Of a DNA stretch of 64,000 bases, positions 22,147 to 33,579 are shown in pieces. This stretch comes from Cunninghamia lanceolata (taxonomy: Eukaryota > Streptophyta > Pinopsida > Cupressales > Cupressaceae): NCBI GenBank assembly GCA_027924645.1, contig BSBN01001017.1, positions 11,496,501 through 11,560,500 of the forward strand. The letters run 5' to 3'. The first letter of the stretch is position 1. Each line of letters begins with the position of its first letter. The notes under the pieces were generated by a model. The model searched no databases. It saw only the letters and a program-made list of their open reading frames with translations, and was not told the origin of the DNA. The translations under genes were made by a program, and so were the position numbers.

Positions 22147-23491
22147 ATGGCTACTCCATTAGTTTTTGACATCACTAAAAGGCCCTGACCTAAATTTAAA
22201 AAGCACCCACACAAATCAGTAGAGGTTGATCCATTAGGTGCCTTTTCAAGTGTTCTGTATGGTATGTTGCATGTTGAAGATATTAGGGCTTACATTCATG
22301 CTAGCATAGATGAGATTGGGGACTCAAAGTTAGTAGATTTGTTCAAGAATCATCTGAGGGATGAAATTCATGGCCTTAAACCTAAGTATAAGGCACTACA
22401 ATATAAACACTTCATTTTGATTATAGGATTTCCATCCTTCGATGAAGATGAGTGGGTCTGTTATGTGTTAAGTCAGATGCATGATGCGTTTATGTGGTTA
22501 ATGAAACCCTTCAAGATCACCAAGGACGCCATCAAGGCCATGACAAGTTGAACTCATCTGGTGGACTGCCAATGTTGAAGTCAATAAAGAATCAAACTAT
22601 AACTGATGCTACCAGATCAAGGTTTGACACAAGGGCAATGACAATAAATGACATCACTAATCTAGATGTCAAATTTGTAGCAATGATGATTAGATGCAAG
22701 ATATATCATTCCAGAAGGGAAAATTCTATATCCGGTATAGCTATCTATGTAGCTTATAGATGTTGAGAGAGAATGCTAACTATGACTTGTGCGAGTTGCT
22801 GTAGAACCATTTGATGGAAAACCTTAACAAGATCAAAAAGGACAAAAAGAACACTTTCAAGTATGATAAATTAGTATTATGTTTGTTCTTTTATTTCATG
22901 AATGAGTTACCCGGCAAGAAAAGCATGTGTTGGACCAGTGATAAGACTGTTGCCATATAAATAAGAGAGCACTTGAACAAGATTGATGACTCCAATGCCC
23001 AAAGGATTGCTCTTTGGGGATATTTAAAAAAATTTTAGAACATGATGTAATCAACAGAAAGAATTCCTACATCTATGGTTGAAAAATACAAGGATGCAGT
23101 CTATTTTATGGTGGATACATATCAGTGTTTAATGGAAGTAGTTGAAAAAAGAACTGTGTGGATCATGCCCATGGGGTATGAAGTTGATAAGTAAGTATTT
23201 GATATGTATGCTCAACACCTTTTGAGTAAACCAAATGATACCATAGTTGAAAGATTTGGGACATATGATGAATTCAGTGTGAAACTACATGTTGAGCTCT
23301 AAAAACCTGAATCAAAGAGAAAGATTCAAAGATAAGTTGAAGTGTATGCAGAAAGAATTGGCATAACAAGAGAAGTTGTGAGACAAAATAGGGAAAGGAT
23401 AGAGAAATATGAGAAGGAGAAACAGGACAAAGAACAGAGAAGTGTTCTGGTGGAATCCACTTCTAAAGTAAGAACTACTAGGAGTTCTAGT
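22147..23491 (+). pseudogene. ORF2 of element B, first part
   Basis: ATG at 22147 (MATPLVFDITK). It aligns with ORF2 of A over its whole length: GAF..-YG-LHVEDIRAYIH, YVLSQMHDAFMWL, RAMTINDI, NSISGIAIY, CLFFYFMNELPG, LSKPNDT, GTYDE. Stops occur early (TGA near 22180), with a frameshift near 22555 and several later stops. Sequence around 23330-23450 is Lys/Glu-rich. The solo LTR at 23492 interrupts a codon-perfect frame that resumes at 24970 after the CTAGT duplication. No named domain recognised. Confidence 0.72.
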
Positions 23492-24964
23492 TGATGCAGA
23501 GGGAAACCAGTTAATATACAAAACAGGTGGAAGATCCCTCGAAAAGCCCACAAAATAGCCTTTACAGTGTATATCGGCAAGACCTTTGGGTTGTCGCACC
23601 AAAAAATAAATATTCTTGCCTATCGGCAAGACCTTTTAACTTTCTTCCCGAAATAGGCTTATCGGGCTAACAACGACTATCGGCACATCAAAATGCAACT
23701 CACCCTGATTTCCAGGTCACACCGATGAAGTCTTCATTAGATTTACCTATCGGCATGACTTCGCTTGTCGGTGAGCTCCTCGAATCTTCTGCCGACGCTA
23801 TCGGTCACACCGATGAGCGTCTAACTCTGCTTCTCCATCGGCAACACTTCATAATGATCTCCCCGATCGGCTTGACATAAACTATCGGTTACCACTCAAA
23901 ACCTTACGCCGATATACCTTCTTACTCCGATGAGTCTAACACATAGCTGTCGGTAAGACTAATACCGTCGATGTAACCTTGGTCCTTTCTCCCGACCTCC
24001 ATTGTCATACCGATATACTCTCGTTGGTGACATTCTTCAAACCTCACCCCGACACAAACACGATCGGCAAGATTAATGTTATTGGTTTAATGCACCTTTA
24101 TCTACCCGATAGACGTAGTCAGTCCGATGACCTTATGCCGAAACAATAAACACCAAACTTTTCCTTCGGTGAGACGAATGTCTTGCTCTCCATGATGCTC
24201 CTTCTATCGGCGTGACTCCGTCGATTGGCATAACTTCCAAGGCTTCGCCCGATGTGCTTTCCTCACACCGATGGCTTTTACATAGCAACTTCGTCATCGG
24301 TAGGACTTGCTTCTTCTTCTCCGATGGGTTGTCTTAAGCCGATGACTTCGTACATTTATTCTTTGACCTTCTACAGCCAGACTCTCACACTAATGTAGGA
24401 CATACATAAAATATTCACCATACGCATAAAATGCACAATCCCTCCTCTGTCGCCATTGTAACTAAACACAACACACACAGAAAACTACAAACCTACAGAA
24501 CAGAAATGAATCTACCTACATGGAGGTCATTCCACTGATTTCAAAGAAATCCACCAGTGGAATGACTCCAACCGGTATCTCTGTAGTTTAACCAGAAAAC
24601 ACAGAATTTCTTTATTTCTTCTATTTCAGAATAAAATACAATTCTTCTTAACTCTGTTCCACCTATCTCTCTCCCCCCTCTACATGAATAGAGACCAACT
24701 ATATAAAGACTCATACATTGGCAGTTACAGACGGTGGAAGGTGAATCATTCCTCAACCACCCTGCCAATCGGTTACAAACCTTTCAGACATTCAGTTCGG
24801 TTACAAATGGTAATGACACGTATACAAACTACTCAACATTATGCCGTTACTTGGCCATGTATGACTCCATGGGGCACGAAGGCCTTACAATATTACACTT
24901 TGGACATAACATAAAATGTAGGGAATCTTCCAGATTCTTCAAGTGTTGAGGTGCTTCTGCACCA
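23492..24964 (-). mobile_element. Solo LTR related to element D
   Basis: 1,473 bp starting TGATGCAGAGGG and ending GGTGCTTCTGCACCA, closely matching the ends of the D LTR. The target duplication CTAGT is exact (23487-23491 and 24965-24969). The TATA box (24700-24708) sits 258 bases from the LTR start in minus sense. The 790 bases 23561-24351 contain about 24 CCGAT/ATCGG words, often as ATCGGCA-GAC or ACACCGATG. No coding sequence. Confidence 0.9.
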
Positions 24965-26900
24965 CTAGTTCAACCTCTGGTGTGTCACCTTCTCCTACTG
25001 CAGAAAAACCTACCGGTAAGGAAGGAAAAAGGACAAAGGTAATGGGAAAAAGAAAATATGTCAGTTTGGAGAAAGTGGATGAAGACGAAAATGACTCAGA
25101 TGATGAGGTTAAGGAGTTGAAGGTCTCAGACACCAAAGCCACTAAAGTGTCTAAGGAAAAGCCCTCTGGAAGCATAAAGTAGAGTAAAAGGCATAAGATA
25201 GAGGCCTATGTTGAGAAGCCTACTCTTTATGTGGATGACATCATTAATTCAGTTACTGTAGATGGAAACTTGAAGCCAATGACTGAATTTTATGATCATT
25301 ACAGTGATATTGACAAGAGAGTTTTGGAGGAAGCTACAGTCAAATACTTGAACATCTACAATAAGACTTTATTTGAAATAACTTCTAAAATTCTAGAAAG
25401 CACTGCAAAAATTCTAGAAATAAGAAAAGAGAATGCAAAAGCTAAAGATTTTCTTTGGGAGCATGTGTTGATAAAATTGTGTCCTCAAATTACTCTGAAT
25501 CAAAAGAACTTGATATTCAAAGAAGTGAAAGAGGACTTTAGGATTAAGATCAGAATGACTATGCTCATGCTGGGAGAGATTGACAAGATAGTTGAAGATA
25601 CTCAGGAGATTCTTTTGAACGCATTGAAAAGGCATAATCTTCCCACTGTTGAAGAATAAACTAATAATGAAATTGATTCCTCCATTCCAAATGTTGAGGA
25701 GTTGAAAGAAAGTGAACAACAAGATGACATCTCTACTCTGGAAGATGAAATGCTAAATAAAGGAGATGAAGAGATGGTGGAGGAAGTTAATGGTGTAGAG
25801 GACACTCAAATTCCTCCAGACCAATCTACTAGAGAATATATAGAGATGAATAAAGAAGTAGATGCTCCTGGTGAAGATGACTCTTTGAAGAATAAAGAGC
25901 AAGAAGAAAAATAGGTTAAGAACAAGAATGAACAAGAAGGAGAAACAACAGAGAATATTAAAAAGCAAAAGCAAGATGACAGCACCAACAAAAATTTGAA
26001 AGATGGAGCTGTATTCTTGGCAAGAGACACTGCAGATGTAGTGACGAAATTACTTGAGAAATACAAGTTTGAGTTTGATGAACTGGAGCTGATTCAAGGA
26101 CCTATCAATTTTGACACTCTTTCCCCTCTGCAAAAGATGAAGTTAGCATCTATGGCACAAGCAAAAGCAAGAGAGGAGATTCTAAAAACTCACATTGAAG
26201 AGAGTGAGTTGCTTGGTCTTGCCTCCAGAATTTTGGAAAATATTATGCCAACCTTTCAAAAGGATTCATCCAGCTCTCCCTTCGGTTAGTTGAAAAGCTT
26301 GATAAACTCTGTAAGTTTTCATTTTGAAACCTTAGAGAAGTCAGCAAAAATTAAAGTAAAAAATGAATTTAATAAGAAAAGGTTTACTAAAATAAAGAAA
26401 ATAATTAGCTATGATAGATCTGAGCTTCATACCAGTCTAAAGAGTATTCAAAATGCCCTATCTAAAGGTGCAGAGATCTATAAGTTTTGCCTAAATAGAT
26501 CTAAAGCTATTGAAGATACTAAGAAAAAGATTAAGGACATAGAGCTCAAACTATCTAATATTTCTCAATCATATAGTCCTTTAACTGAGTCTGTAATTTC
26601 CAAACAATGCCAAGTAGTAAGTTTGCAGAATGAATTGAGTGATCTGGAGAAAGAATAGGCCAAAATTCTAGGTAGCTTGGATGAGTTCCGGGGACTGATC
26701 TCCCCTAAGTTAGAAACTATGTATGATATATTGGCAAAGTCCCAAGTAACAGCTGCTACTAGTGATCCTACTGACCTTCAAAAGGCAGAATCACTAGCAT
26801 TTTTGTTTAGTGGGCACCATATCTATCTTGGCCAGTATTAAAAAGAACTGGGATAATGAATTGACAAAGTTGAAAAACATTTTTGGTGATATCTTTTTTC
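24965..26900 (+). pseudogene. ORF2 of element B, second part
   Basis: It continues the first part in frame (…TTRSSS then STSGVSPSPT). One frame runs with only five or so stops (25180, 25657, 25912, 26287, 26656). Segments: a Ser/Pro/Lys-rich linker; an acidic stretch (DEDENDSDDEVKELK); a conserved-looking helical block (YVDDIINSVTVDG, LWEHVLIKLCPQITL) at 25225-25657; acidic Glu-rich repeats; then helical, coiled-coil-like sequence to about 26660. With the first part the ancestral protein was about 1,050-1,090 residues. Function unknown; its place is where pol or an env-like gene might be expected. Confidence 0.7.
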
Positions 26901-27164
26901 TTATAAACAAAGCTTAAGAATTATATGTTCATATGCAGAAGTATGTAGAGTTTTAACCCTTGTACATAAAATTTTGCATGAATTTTGGTATGTAGATCCC
27001 AGCCTTTGTCATTGATGTCAAAGAGGGAGAGGAAAAGAAATGAAAAATGAAGAATTAATCTAAGGGGGAGCATTGGAAATCATAAGTGTATAAAGTAAGG
27101 GGGAGTTGTTCTAACACTTAGTCATTTTTCACTAAGTGTTGCCATCAATGCCAAAGGGGGAGAT
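26901..27164 (+). promoter_or_regulatory. Multiple polypurine-tract motifs and a hairpin before the B 3' LTR
   Basis: GGGGGAG occurs in TAAGGGGGAGC (27061), TAAGGGGGAGT (27095) and AAAGGGGGAGA (27153, the functional position next to the LTR), plus a weaker AAAGAGGGAG near 27020. AACACTTAGT (27113-27122) and ACTAAGTGTT (27131-27140) form a perfect 10-bp hairpin. Repeated polypurine motifs upstream of the 3' LTR are a known mark of Sireviruses. Confidence 0.7.
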
Positions 27165-28263
27165 TGTTGGCAAGAGACACTGCTAGACATGTCAAGTGTT
27201 GTCATTGATGACAACTAAATCCTTCTTAGACATCTGCATCATATCATCTATTCATACCAGAAGTCAGATTGTAGATTTGTCTAAGTCTGGATAGACAAGA
27301 ACATGGCATATGACAGGGTTCAACATTTTGGTCCACACTTCTCCATAGGTAATCACATTCTGCTACGGATCTGAGGGAATATTTAGGAATGTTAGGACTA
27401 CCTAAATCCAAGATTTTAGCCTCTGGTGATGAAGGGATTGTAAGTTACAAGCATTTGAGTATCAGGTTTTGGATAAACAGTTTAGTCTAGTGAAGAACAG
27501 GTCGACTTGGTGTTTGATCCTTGTGTAGATGAAGATAAGTAATTGGTCGAGTAATTTATGAGATCTAGTGGTATTGGCCAACATGTGTTATGACTTGAAT
27601 GTATAGGTTTTGGTCCGCATTGGTATTTGGGCATGGATTCAACCGACAGAACAATGTTCTTAAAAAAGGCCTCAAGTTCTTCTCAAGGCTGACTGTATTT
27701 GATGTTATTTCATGTAGCAGATATATATGATTGATGGATTCAAGCATTTGTGAGTATAGTAGTATGAATATGAAGGGATAAGTGCAAATCATAGTAGAAT
27801 CAAGTGCGAAAGGAAGAGATCTAAGTTTCGGATCATGGCAAAGCAGAAAGAGATGCAGTGTGTAAAGTTAGTATATTGTGCATAACTGGAACTGTAATTC
27901 TACATTATTGAATTCTATTCTTCAGTTCAAACATTCCAGTGAACTTTTGTAATTAATTTCTAGGCAATGAGCTTCTTTGAGAAGTGAGCTCTAGGCAGTG
28001 TGCCCTGAAGACATGTGCCTTCCCCATTTGTAATACTTTTAACAGAGTATAAATTTCTTGTGGGTTAACCCCTACCGTGGTTTTTCCCTTAACTGGGTTT
28101 CCACATAAAAATCCTGGTGTCCATGTGTTGTGATCTTGCTATTTTTGTTCTTGTGTTCATGCTTCTTTCTTTTGGATGTATGTGGTAAATTAATAAAGGA
28201 ACAAAGTAATAAGTTTTGCAAAACACTGAATCACCCCCCTCCCAGTCTTCCTTAATCTCGACA
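27165..28263 (+). repeat. 3' LTR of element B
   Basis: 1,099 bp matching 16523-17619 with about 10% substitutions in the first 240 bases, ending CTCGACA and followed by GTTTT. Confidence 0.93.
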
Positions 28264-30003
28264 GTTTTATGCACTTAGAGCTCCACACTTTTTTGGAGTC
28301 AATGAAAAGAACATATTCTGATGTCTCAATCCATCCATAAATTTTCTTCCATCAACCAAATAGATTCTAGCATTCCCACATACTTCACTTTTAGGCTCAT
28401 CTTCTAAAGGTATCAAGATATGTTTCTTCCCATTTGATGTTATAGTATAAGTATCCTTTCTCCCATCATGTATAGCTTTTCTAACATACTACCATGGTCT
28501 TCCCAACAATATATGACATATATCCATCGGTATAATATCACACAATACTTCATCATTATAAGATCCTATATGAAATTTCACAAAACATTGTTCACTCACC
28601 AGTACCTTATGTTCATCTTGAATGCATGCTATCTTGTAGGATTTAGGGTGTTTCAATCTCTCTAGGTTTAGCTTAGTCACCATCTCCTCTAAAACCAAAT
28701 TATTAGTACTACGACTATCAATGATAACTTTACAACATTTACCTCCTAATTTGCATCTGGTCTAGAACAAACTTTTCCTCTACAGTGGCTCCTCAATTGT
28801 CTCTGCTTGAAATAGTGATCTCCTCATGACTAATGATTCTCCTTTCTCTGGTTCTCCCATTGAGCAAGGTGATCAAATAGGTTCTTCCTCTACATAAGCT
28901 ACTCTTGCATTGTTCTCTATTCTCTTGCTTGTACTTCCTTGATGACATTCAAATGCTCTGTGTCCTTCACCTCCACACTTAGATCAAGTTCCTCTGAATG
29001 ATCTTTTGTCAAACCCTCTTTCATCTCTCCTATATCCTTCATTCCAATAAGAATTATGATTCCCTCTACTGTTGTAGTAGAAACTTTTGTCATCTCTCCC
29101 TCTGTAGTATAAATCATTGTCCTTTTCTTCCTTCTGGTATGGGCTACTTTCTTTGTTTTTCTCCACCTATGGTCTTTCTTCTCTAGAATTAGTTCACCTC
29201 TTTGAAATTTACCTTCTCTACCTCTCTGTCTGTTCTCATTCTTCTTATTCAACTTGTCTTTAACTTTCAATACAAACTGATATGCTTCTTCTATTGTTGT
29301 CATCCTTACCAAACTTAGTTCTTCTTAAATATTCATCCTTAATAAATTTATGTATGTTGCCACTTTCTCCTTTCTTTCATCACTATGTATAGTCCTTATG
29401 ATCATCTTATGAAATTCCTTAGTGTACTCATTCATAGATTTCTCCTTTTGCCTTAGGTTTTGCAATCTCTTCAACAATTCCAACTCATAGTCAGCAAGTA
29501 TGAATTGATTTCTCAACTTTGTCACCATTCTATCCCACTTTATGATCTTTTCTTTTCCTCTCCTATTTTAATAAAATTGAACTTCTTTCAACCAAATAGT
29601 AGCATATCCTTTCAACTTAGTCTTTGTAAATCTCTCTCTCCAGATCTTCAATTTCTTCATATTCATTAAAGTATTCTTAGAAGTCATTTATCTAATCAAT
29701 CAATTCCTCAAGATTCAAATTTCTAGTATAGTTTGACACATCTACTCTAGGTCTCTTACCAATCTTTGAAATAACTTTCAACATCTTCACCTAGTCTAAT
29801 TCTTCTTCTTCTAGGGATTCTTTACTTTGGTTAGCAAATTAAAATTCTTCATCATCATTTTTAGCATCATGTCTAGGGTTTAGTCCTCTTCTTCTATCTT
29901 CTTCTACAACATCCAATAAAACTTTCATTATCCTCATCATCTCTATCATTTCTTCCATTCTTATAGCAACATTGGCCATAGTAGGCATCCTCCTTGGCAT
30001 CAT
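28264..30003 (-). pseudogene. G1 gag and protease
   Basis: ATG at 30001-30003 (MMPRRMPTMANVAIRMEE). Gag core near 29750-29320 (VDVSNYTRNLNLEELID, LADYELELLKRLQNL), a basic linker, then one knuckle (CGGEGHRAFEC) near 28975. The protease core at about 28740-28490 reads VIIDSRSTNN, so the catalytic DTG has become DSR, then HILLGRPW and a stop. Many stops and frame changes. The Gag and protease are clearly related to those of D. B separates this block from RT at 16517. Confidence 0.83.
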
Positions 30004-30175
30004 GTCTTCCTAGGATTTGGTGCAAATGCCTCAATTTAGCGATCTAACTACAAGGTAGCAACTACCTCACAATCGGTACTCTATTGACAAATGCAAGTAG
30101 ACTACCTTAGGTTAGTGCTCTATTCACCACAAGATCTTAGAGAATGTCTTTGCTTCCAAAAGGATTCAAAACTTC

Positions 30176-30187
30176 ACTCTAATACCA
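30176..30187 (-). promoter_or_regulatory. Primer-binding site of G1
   Basis: In minus sense TGGTATTAGAGT, an initiator-Met-type site with two differences from TGGTATCAGAGC, two bases from the LTR end at 30190. Confidence 0.8.
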
Positions 30188-30189
30188 CT

Positions 30190-30962
30190 TGGTGCAGTCA
30201 TGGCCAGAGGGTTTGAAGAATGAACTGTCAAAACCATGTAGTTAGAGTAAACACAATGAAAATAACACAATCATAGAATGCAATGGAAGATTCATATATT
30301 CAGAATATCAAAGAATTACAATGCTCATATGCCAATGATATGTGGGCTACAATCAAAGGGATCATAGGCCTACCTTCCAAGTTACAATAGATATGCAAGA
30401 TATGGCATTGAAGTGCCTCCCGAAAAGAAAATCAAACTCTAAATCACATTCTAAAACTACTGGCTAAGAACTACCCCCTAATGCATATAATAGATCTATA
30501 TATATCATCTTCAAGCTCATTTGGTCCTCCACATCAGCCACAAGAGGTTACAAACTCTAATGAAAGATGTAGCATGTAGAAATAAGTAGGTCAGCCTACA
30601 ACATATGGCATTGCTCTGCAAATGGATGAAACTTGGTGTGGACCTCAACGCCATGTATGATGCTTCATTAGGCTCCACAAGTCACGAAAGTGCTCTGCAA
30701 ACCTTCTCCTTCAATTAGCTGTCTGAATGCTCTATTCTTGGAAAGTTGATGATCTTTCGATAGCGATGACTTTTCAGAAACATATCCAAATCACTTGAAA
30801 TATGAATATGATGTAGATGATGATATTTATATGCTAAGTCCTGCTCCATGAGATCTAATATGAAGATGTAGTAAAATGTTATACAAAATGCTGAAAATGA
30901 AAGAAAAGAAAGAATGCAAATATTTTTTTGGTTGATGCAAGATTGCTCTACAACCTAGGATG
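30190..30962 (-). repeat. 5' LTR of G1
   Basis: Partner of 12929-13750. It ends at CTACA (30952) or, including 10 further shared bases, at 30962. No ORF. Confidence 0.83.
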
Positions 30963-33501
30963 TTCATGAATCAATATTCAAGAGAAGAGAAGAAAAATAT
31001 AGTGGAGTCAAGTCCGTTGATGGTGGTTTTAGCACACAACAACGTAGGTGAAATACAAGGTATCTCACCTCTCTTGAAAAGTATCCTATCCTAGATAAGA
31101 CTACTCCAAGGTTTATATAGCTAGGTCTTAGCTTGGAGGAATGATTTTAGTGGATTTGTTTTAGCTTTATCATCAAGGGGACTTGCATGCAATGATAGGG
31201 TTTGATGAAATTATGATAGCAATGTGAATGCAGAAACCCTAGGTGATGCAACTTGTGAAGTCTAAAATTTATCAGCAGATAATCAATGTAATGCTTCTCA
31301 AACCCTAAATCTACCAAACTTTATGTAAATAAAATGTAAAAGGAAATAGAAAAGAGAGAAGGGATAAGAAAACCTATAGACAATTATAGAAACAATCAAC
31401 ACACAAATAGACAGATTCCCAATAATAAACAAATCTCTACTTAACCAGGGAGCCCACAATGCTATAGAGACTGTGCTATCTTATAAGGAAATATAAAGAT
31501 ATTCAAATCATGGAGGGTTTATCAAACACCCATCTCTTGGCACAACTCAATGAATTCACACAATCAAACTTAGCTCATGAAAATATGTCTAGACTAACCA
31601 TGAAAAATGACATACAATCAACAAGCCATTAATGGTATGGACAGGAAATCCATCAAATACCTAAATTATTAACCACAAATGCAATTGAATGCAAACTAAT
31701 TTTAGATTGACATGAACCATGAAAGCCAAAATAAGACAACACAGAAACACAAATTCCTAACAACATGCAAAACTTTCTTTGTATTGACTGAATTTTGGCA
31801 GAGTCTCAGCAATTCACTATCAAATCTTTCTTACAATGAGAAGAAATGATGGCTCTTTATATACAAGGCACCATACCAATTTTTTCAATGGACGATGGAG
31901 ATTAACTCAACACCAAGGGTCGACATTACATTGCATTAAATGAGATACATCAATTTGTTACATTTTTGGATTTATTTTTGTCCCTTAGGAAAAAGACAAA
32001 ATACAACTTGTAAATACATTGAATCTAGACAAAATGGATACCCATTTGGTTTTATGGGAGGAAGAGCCAATTTCTAAGGCAAAATGAAGTCATATGACCC
32101 TTGAAAATATGGGCTGATGTAGATTGACGAGATTCCAATTGTTGATTGGATCATCTTGTTGCTTGTAACTTTTGAGTTGTCTAATAGGACAAATGACTTT
32201 TATAGTCAAGAAGAATATGTGGCACATTTTTTATGAAGTCATATCCAATTGGATGCTTGCTAGACTGGCATTGCATGACTGGACTGCTGGAACAAGTGTA
32301 GGTAGTTGTGAACATGTACTAGACATTCAACATGAATTATAGGAACAAAAATGATGTGGCCATGATTTTAAGTGTCTTTAAGCTCCTGGGACTTATTTCC
32401 ATCATCTTGGACATCATACTGACTTCTTCTTGCATGTGTAGCAACAATTTGGTTGCAAAATGAAGATTCTGCATATTCAGGTCAGCACTACACCTTTGAG
32501 TTTCCATCCCTCCAAAACAACTCCAGTTAGCTCATTTGTCCTCTCAGTCATACAATTCACAATGCCAAGCATCAATTTCATCATAAAATAATATATGTCC
32601 ATTTTCATCCACGGATTAGTCCAGATGTTTAACTTAATGTCAATATTGTTTCCTTATGAACAACTCCACAAATCTAGTTATTTTCACATGATTTTCTGAG
32701 TTTTTTACCATTTTCAAGTACCCATTTGGCCAATATAATGATCTGGGAGGTTTTTGTGGCCATTAGGATTCATTTGGAGACATCTGTTTCATGTTTCTAT
32801 AGCCTATTTTATAAAAAGTGGGATTTTGGAGGGGATACTGGACATTCAAGTGTAGTGGCATTAATTGATACAAAACATGCTCAAAATCCACCCTAAAATG
32901 CTAAGAATTCTTAACAAGATATAACAAATGGATGTGCAATTCAAATCCACCATTAAAATCTAGTTTGCACCTTGAAAAAATTAGTTTTAGGCCAAATTGG
33001 CAAAAAGCAGGGATTTTGAGGGTCATTGGACATATCCCGTAGAGCTCATTTTCAGCGCTAAGTTCACTTGAATGCCTTGGCGGGGATTTCATGGGTTACT
33101 AGACAAGTGTGGTTTTAAGGCTCTACCAAATAAATCATGTTGTAGTTAATTTTAGCGTAGACCCCTTTCAATACCTCTGACAGAACTTTTGCCTTCAATC
33201 GGATCGGCGCGGAAATTGACCCCTGCCGAACATATCTAGTTAAGGCACTTTTTAGGGCAAATCATGTGCAATGTATTTTTAGTGCTAACTTCATCAATGA
33301 GGATTTTTGCCTCAAGTGGATTACGAGGGTTTTGGGTGCCGATGGACATTTCGTGTGAGTGCAATTTTTAACACTATCCTATTGGAGTGATTTTTAGCAC
33401 TAAGTGTACAAAAGGGGGTCCAATGTTGATATCCAATGACACTGGATATTAGTGCAATATGTAGTAAGAGTCATTTTTTCTACCAAATTTTAGAAAATCT
33501 T
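30963..33501. other. Unassigned AT-rich DNA
   Basis: No gene, domain or LTR pair recognised. TATA-like boxes occur near 31112 (TTTATATAGC) and 31852 (CTTTATATAC). From about 33040 to 33400 a phrase near TTTTAGYGCTAA recurs loosely three or four times. It may be LTR-derived, possibly part of the unit carrying E. Confidence 0.4.
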
Positions 33502-33579
33502 GGCTGACAGTATATTTAAGTATATGTTTAGATATTGAATTTCCTATACTTAAATATATTTTTAAATATACTATCAGCC
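33502..33579. repeat. Inverted repeat with 18-bp arms
   Basis: GGCTGACAGTATATTTAA (33502-33519) and TTAAATATACTATCAGCC (33562-33579) pair with one mismatch. An inner pair, TAAGTATA (33517-33524) with TATACTTA (33545-33552), lengthens the hairpin. The natural stop codon of E (TGA, 33574-33576, minus strand) lies inside one arm. Confidence 0.8.

Larger units (their letters stand above)
16523..28263 (+). mobile_element. Element B: 11.7-kb copia-like (Sirevirus-like) element with two solo-LTR insertions
   Basis: LTRs at 16523-17619 and 27165-28263 both run TGTTGGC to YRACA and are flanked by the target duplication GTTTT (16518-16522 and 28264-28268). The initiator-Met primer site (17622-17633) and polypurine tract AAAGGGGGAGA (27153-27163) are in place. 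LTRs differ by about 10% in their first 240 bases, so this is an old insertion. It lies inside G1, between protease and RT. Without the two solo LTRs it is about 7.5 kb. It encodes a gag-like coiled-coil/zinc-knuckle protein and ORF2, with no RT or integrase seen. Confidence 0.93.
12929..30952 (-). mobile_element. Element G1: decayed chromovirus (Ty3/gypsy) carrying element B
   Basis: LTR-like copies begin with TGGTGCAGTCATGGCC at 12929 and 30190 and end near 13740 and 30952. In minus sense the order is 5' LTR, initiator-Met-type primer site (30176-30187), gag, protease, [B inserted], RT, RNase H, integrase, chromodomain, 3' LTR. Without B it is about 6.3 kb, a normal chromovirus length. LTRs differ at roughly 9% over their first 280 bases by eye. 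Every domain carries stops. Right-edge details are unresolved because 10 more bases (ACCTRGGATG) are shared beyond CTACA; no convincing target duplication was found. Confidence 0.85.
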
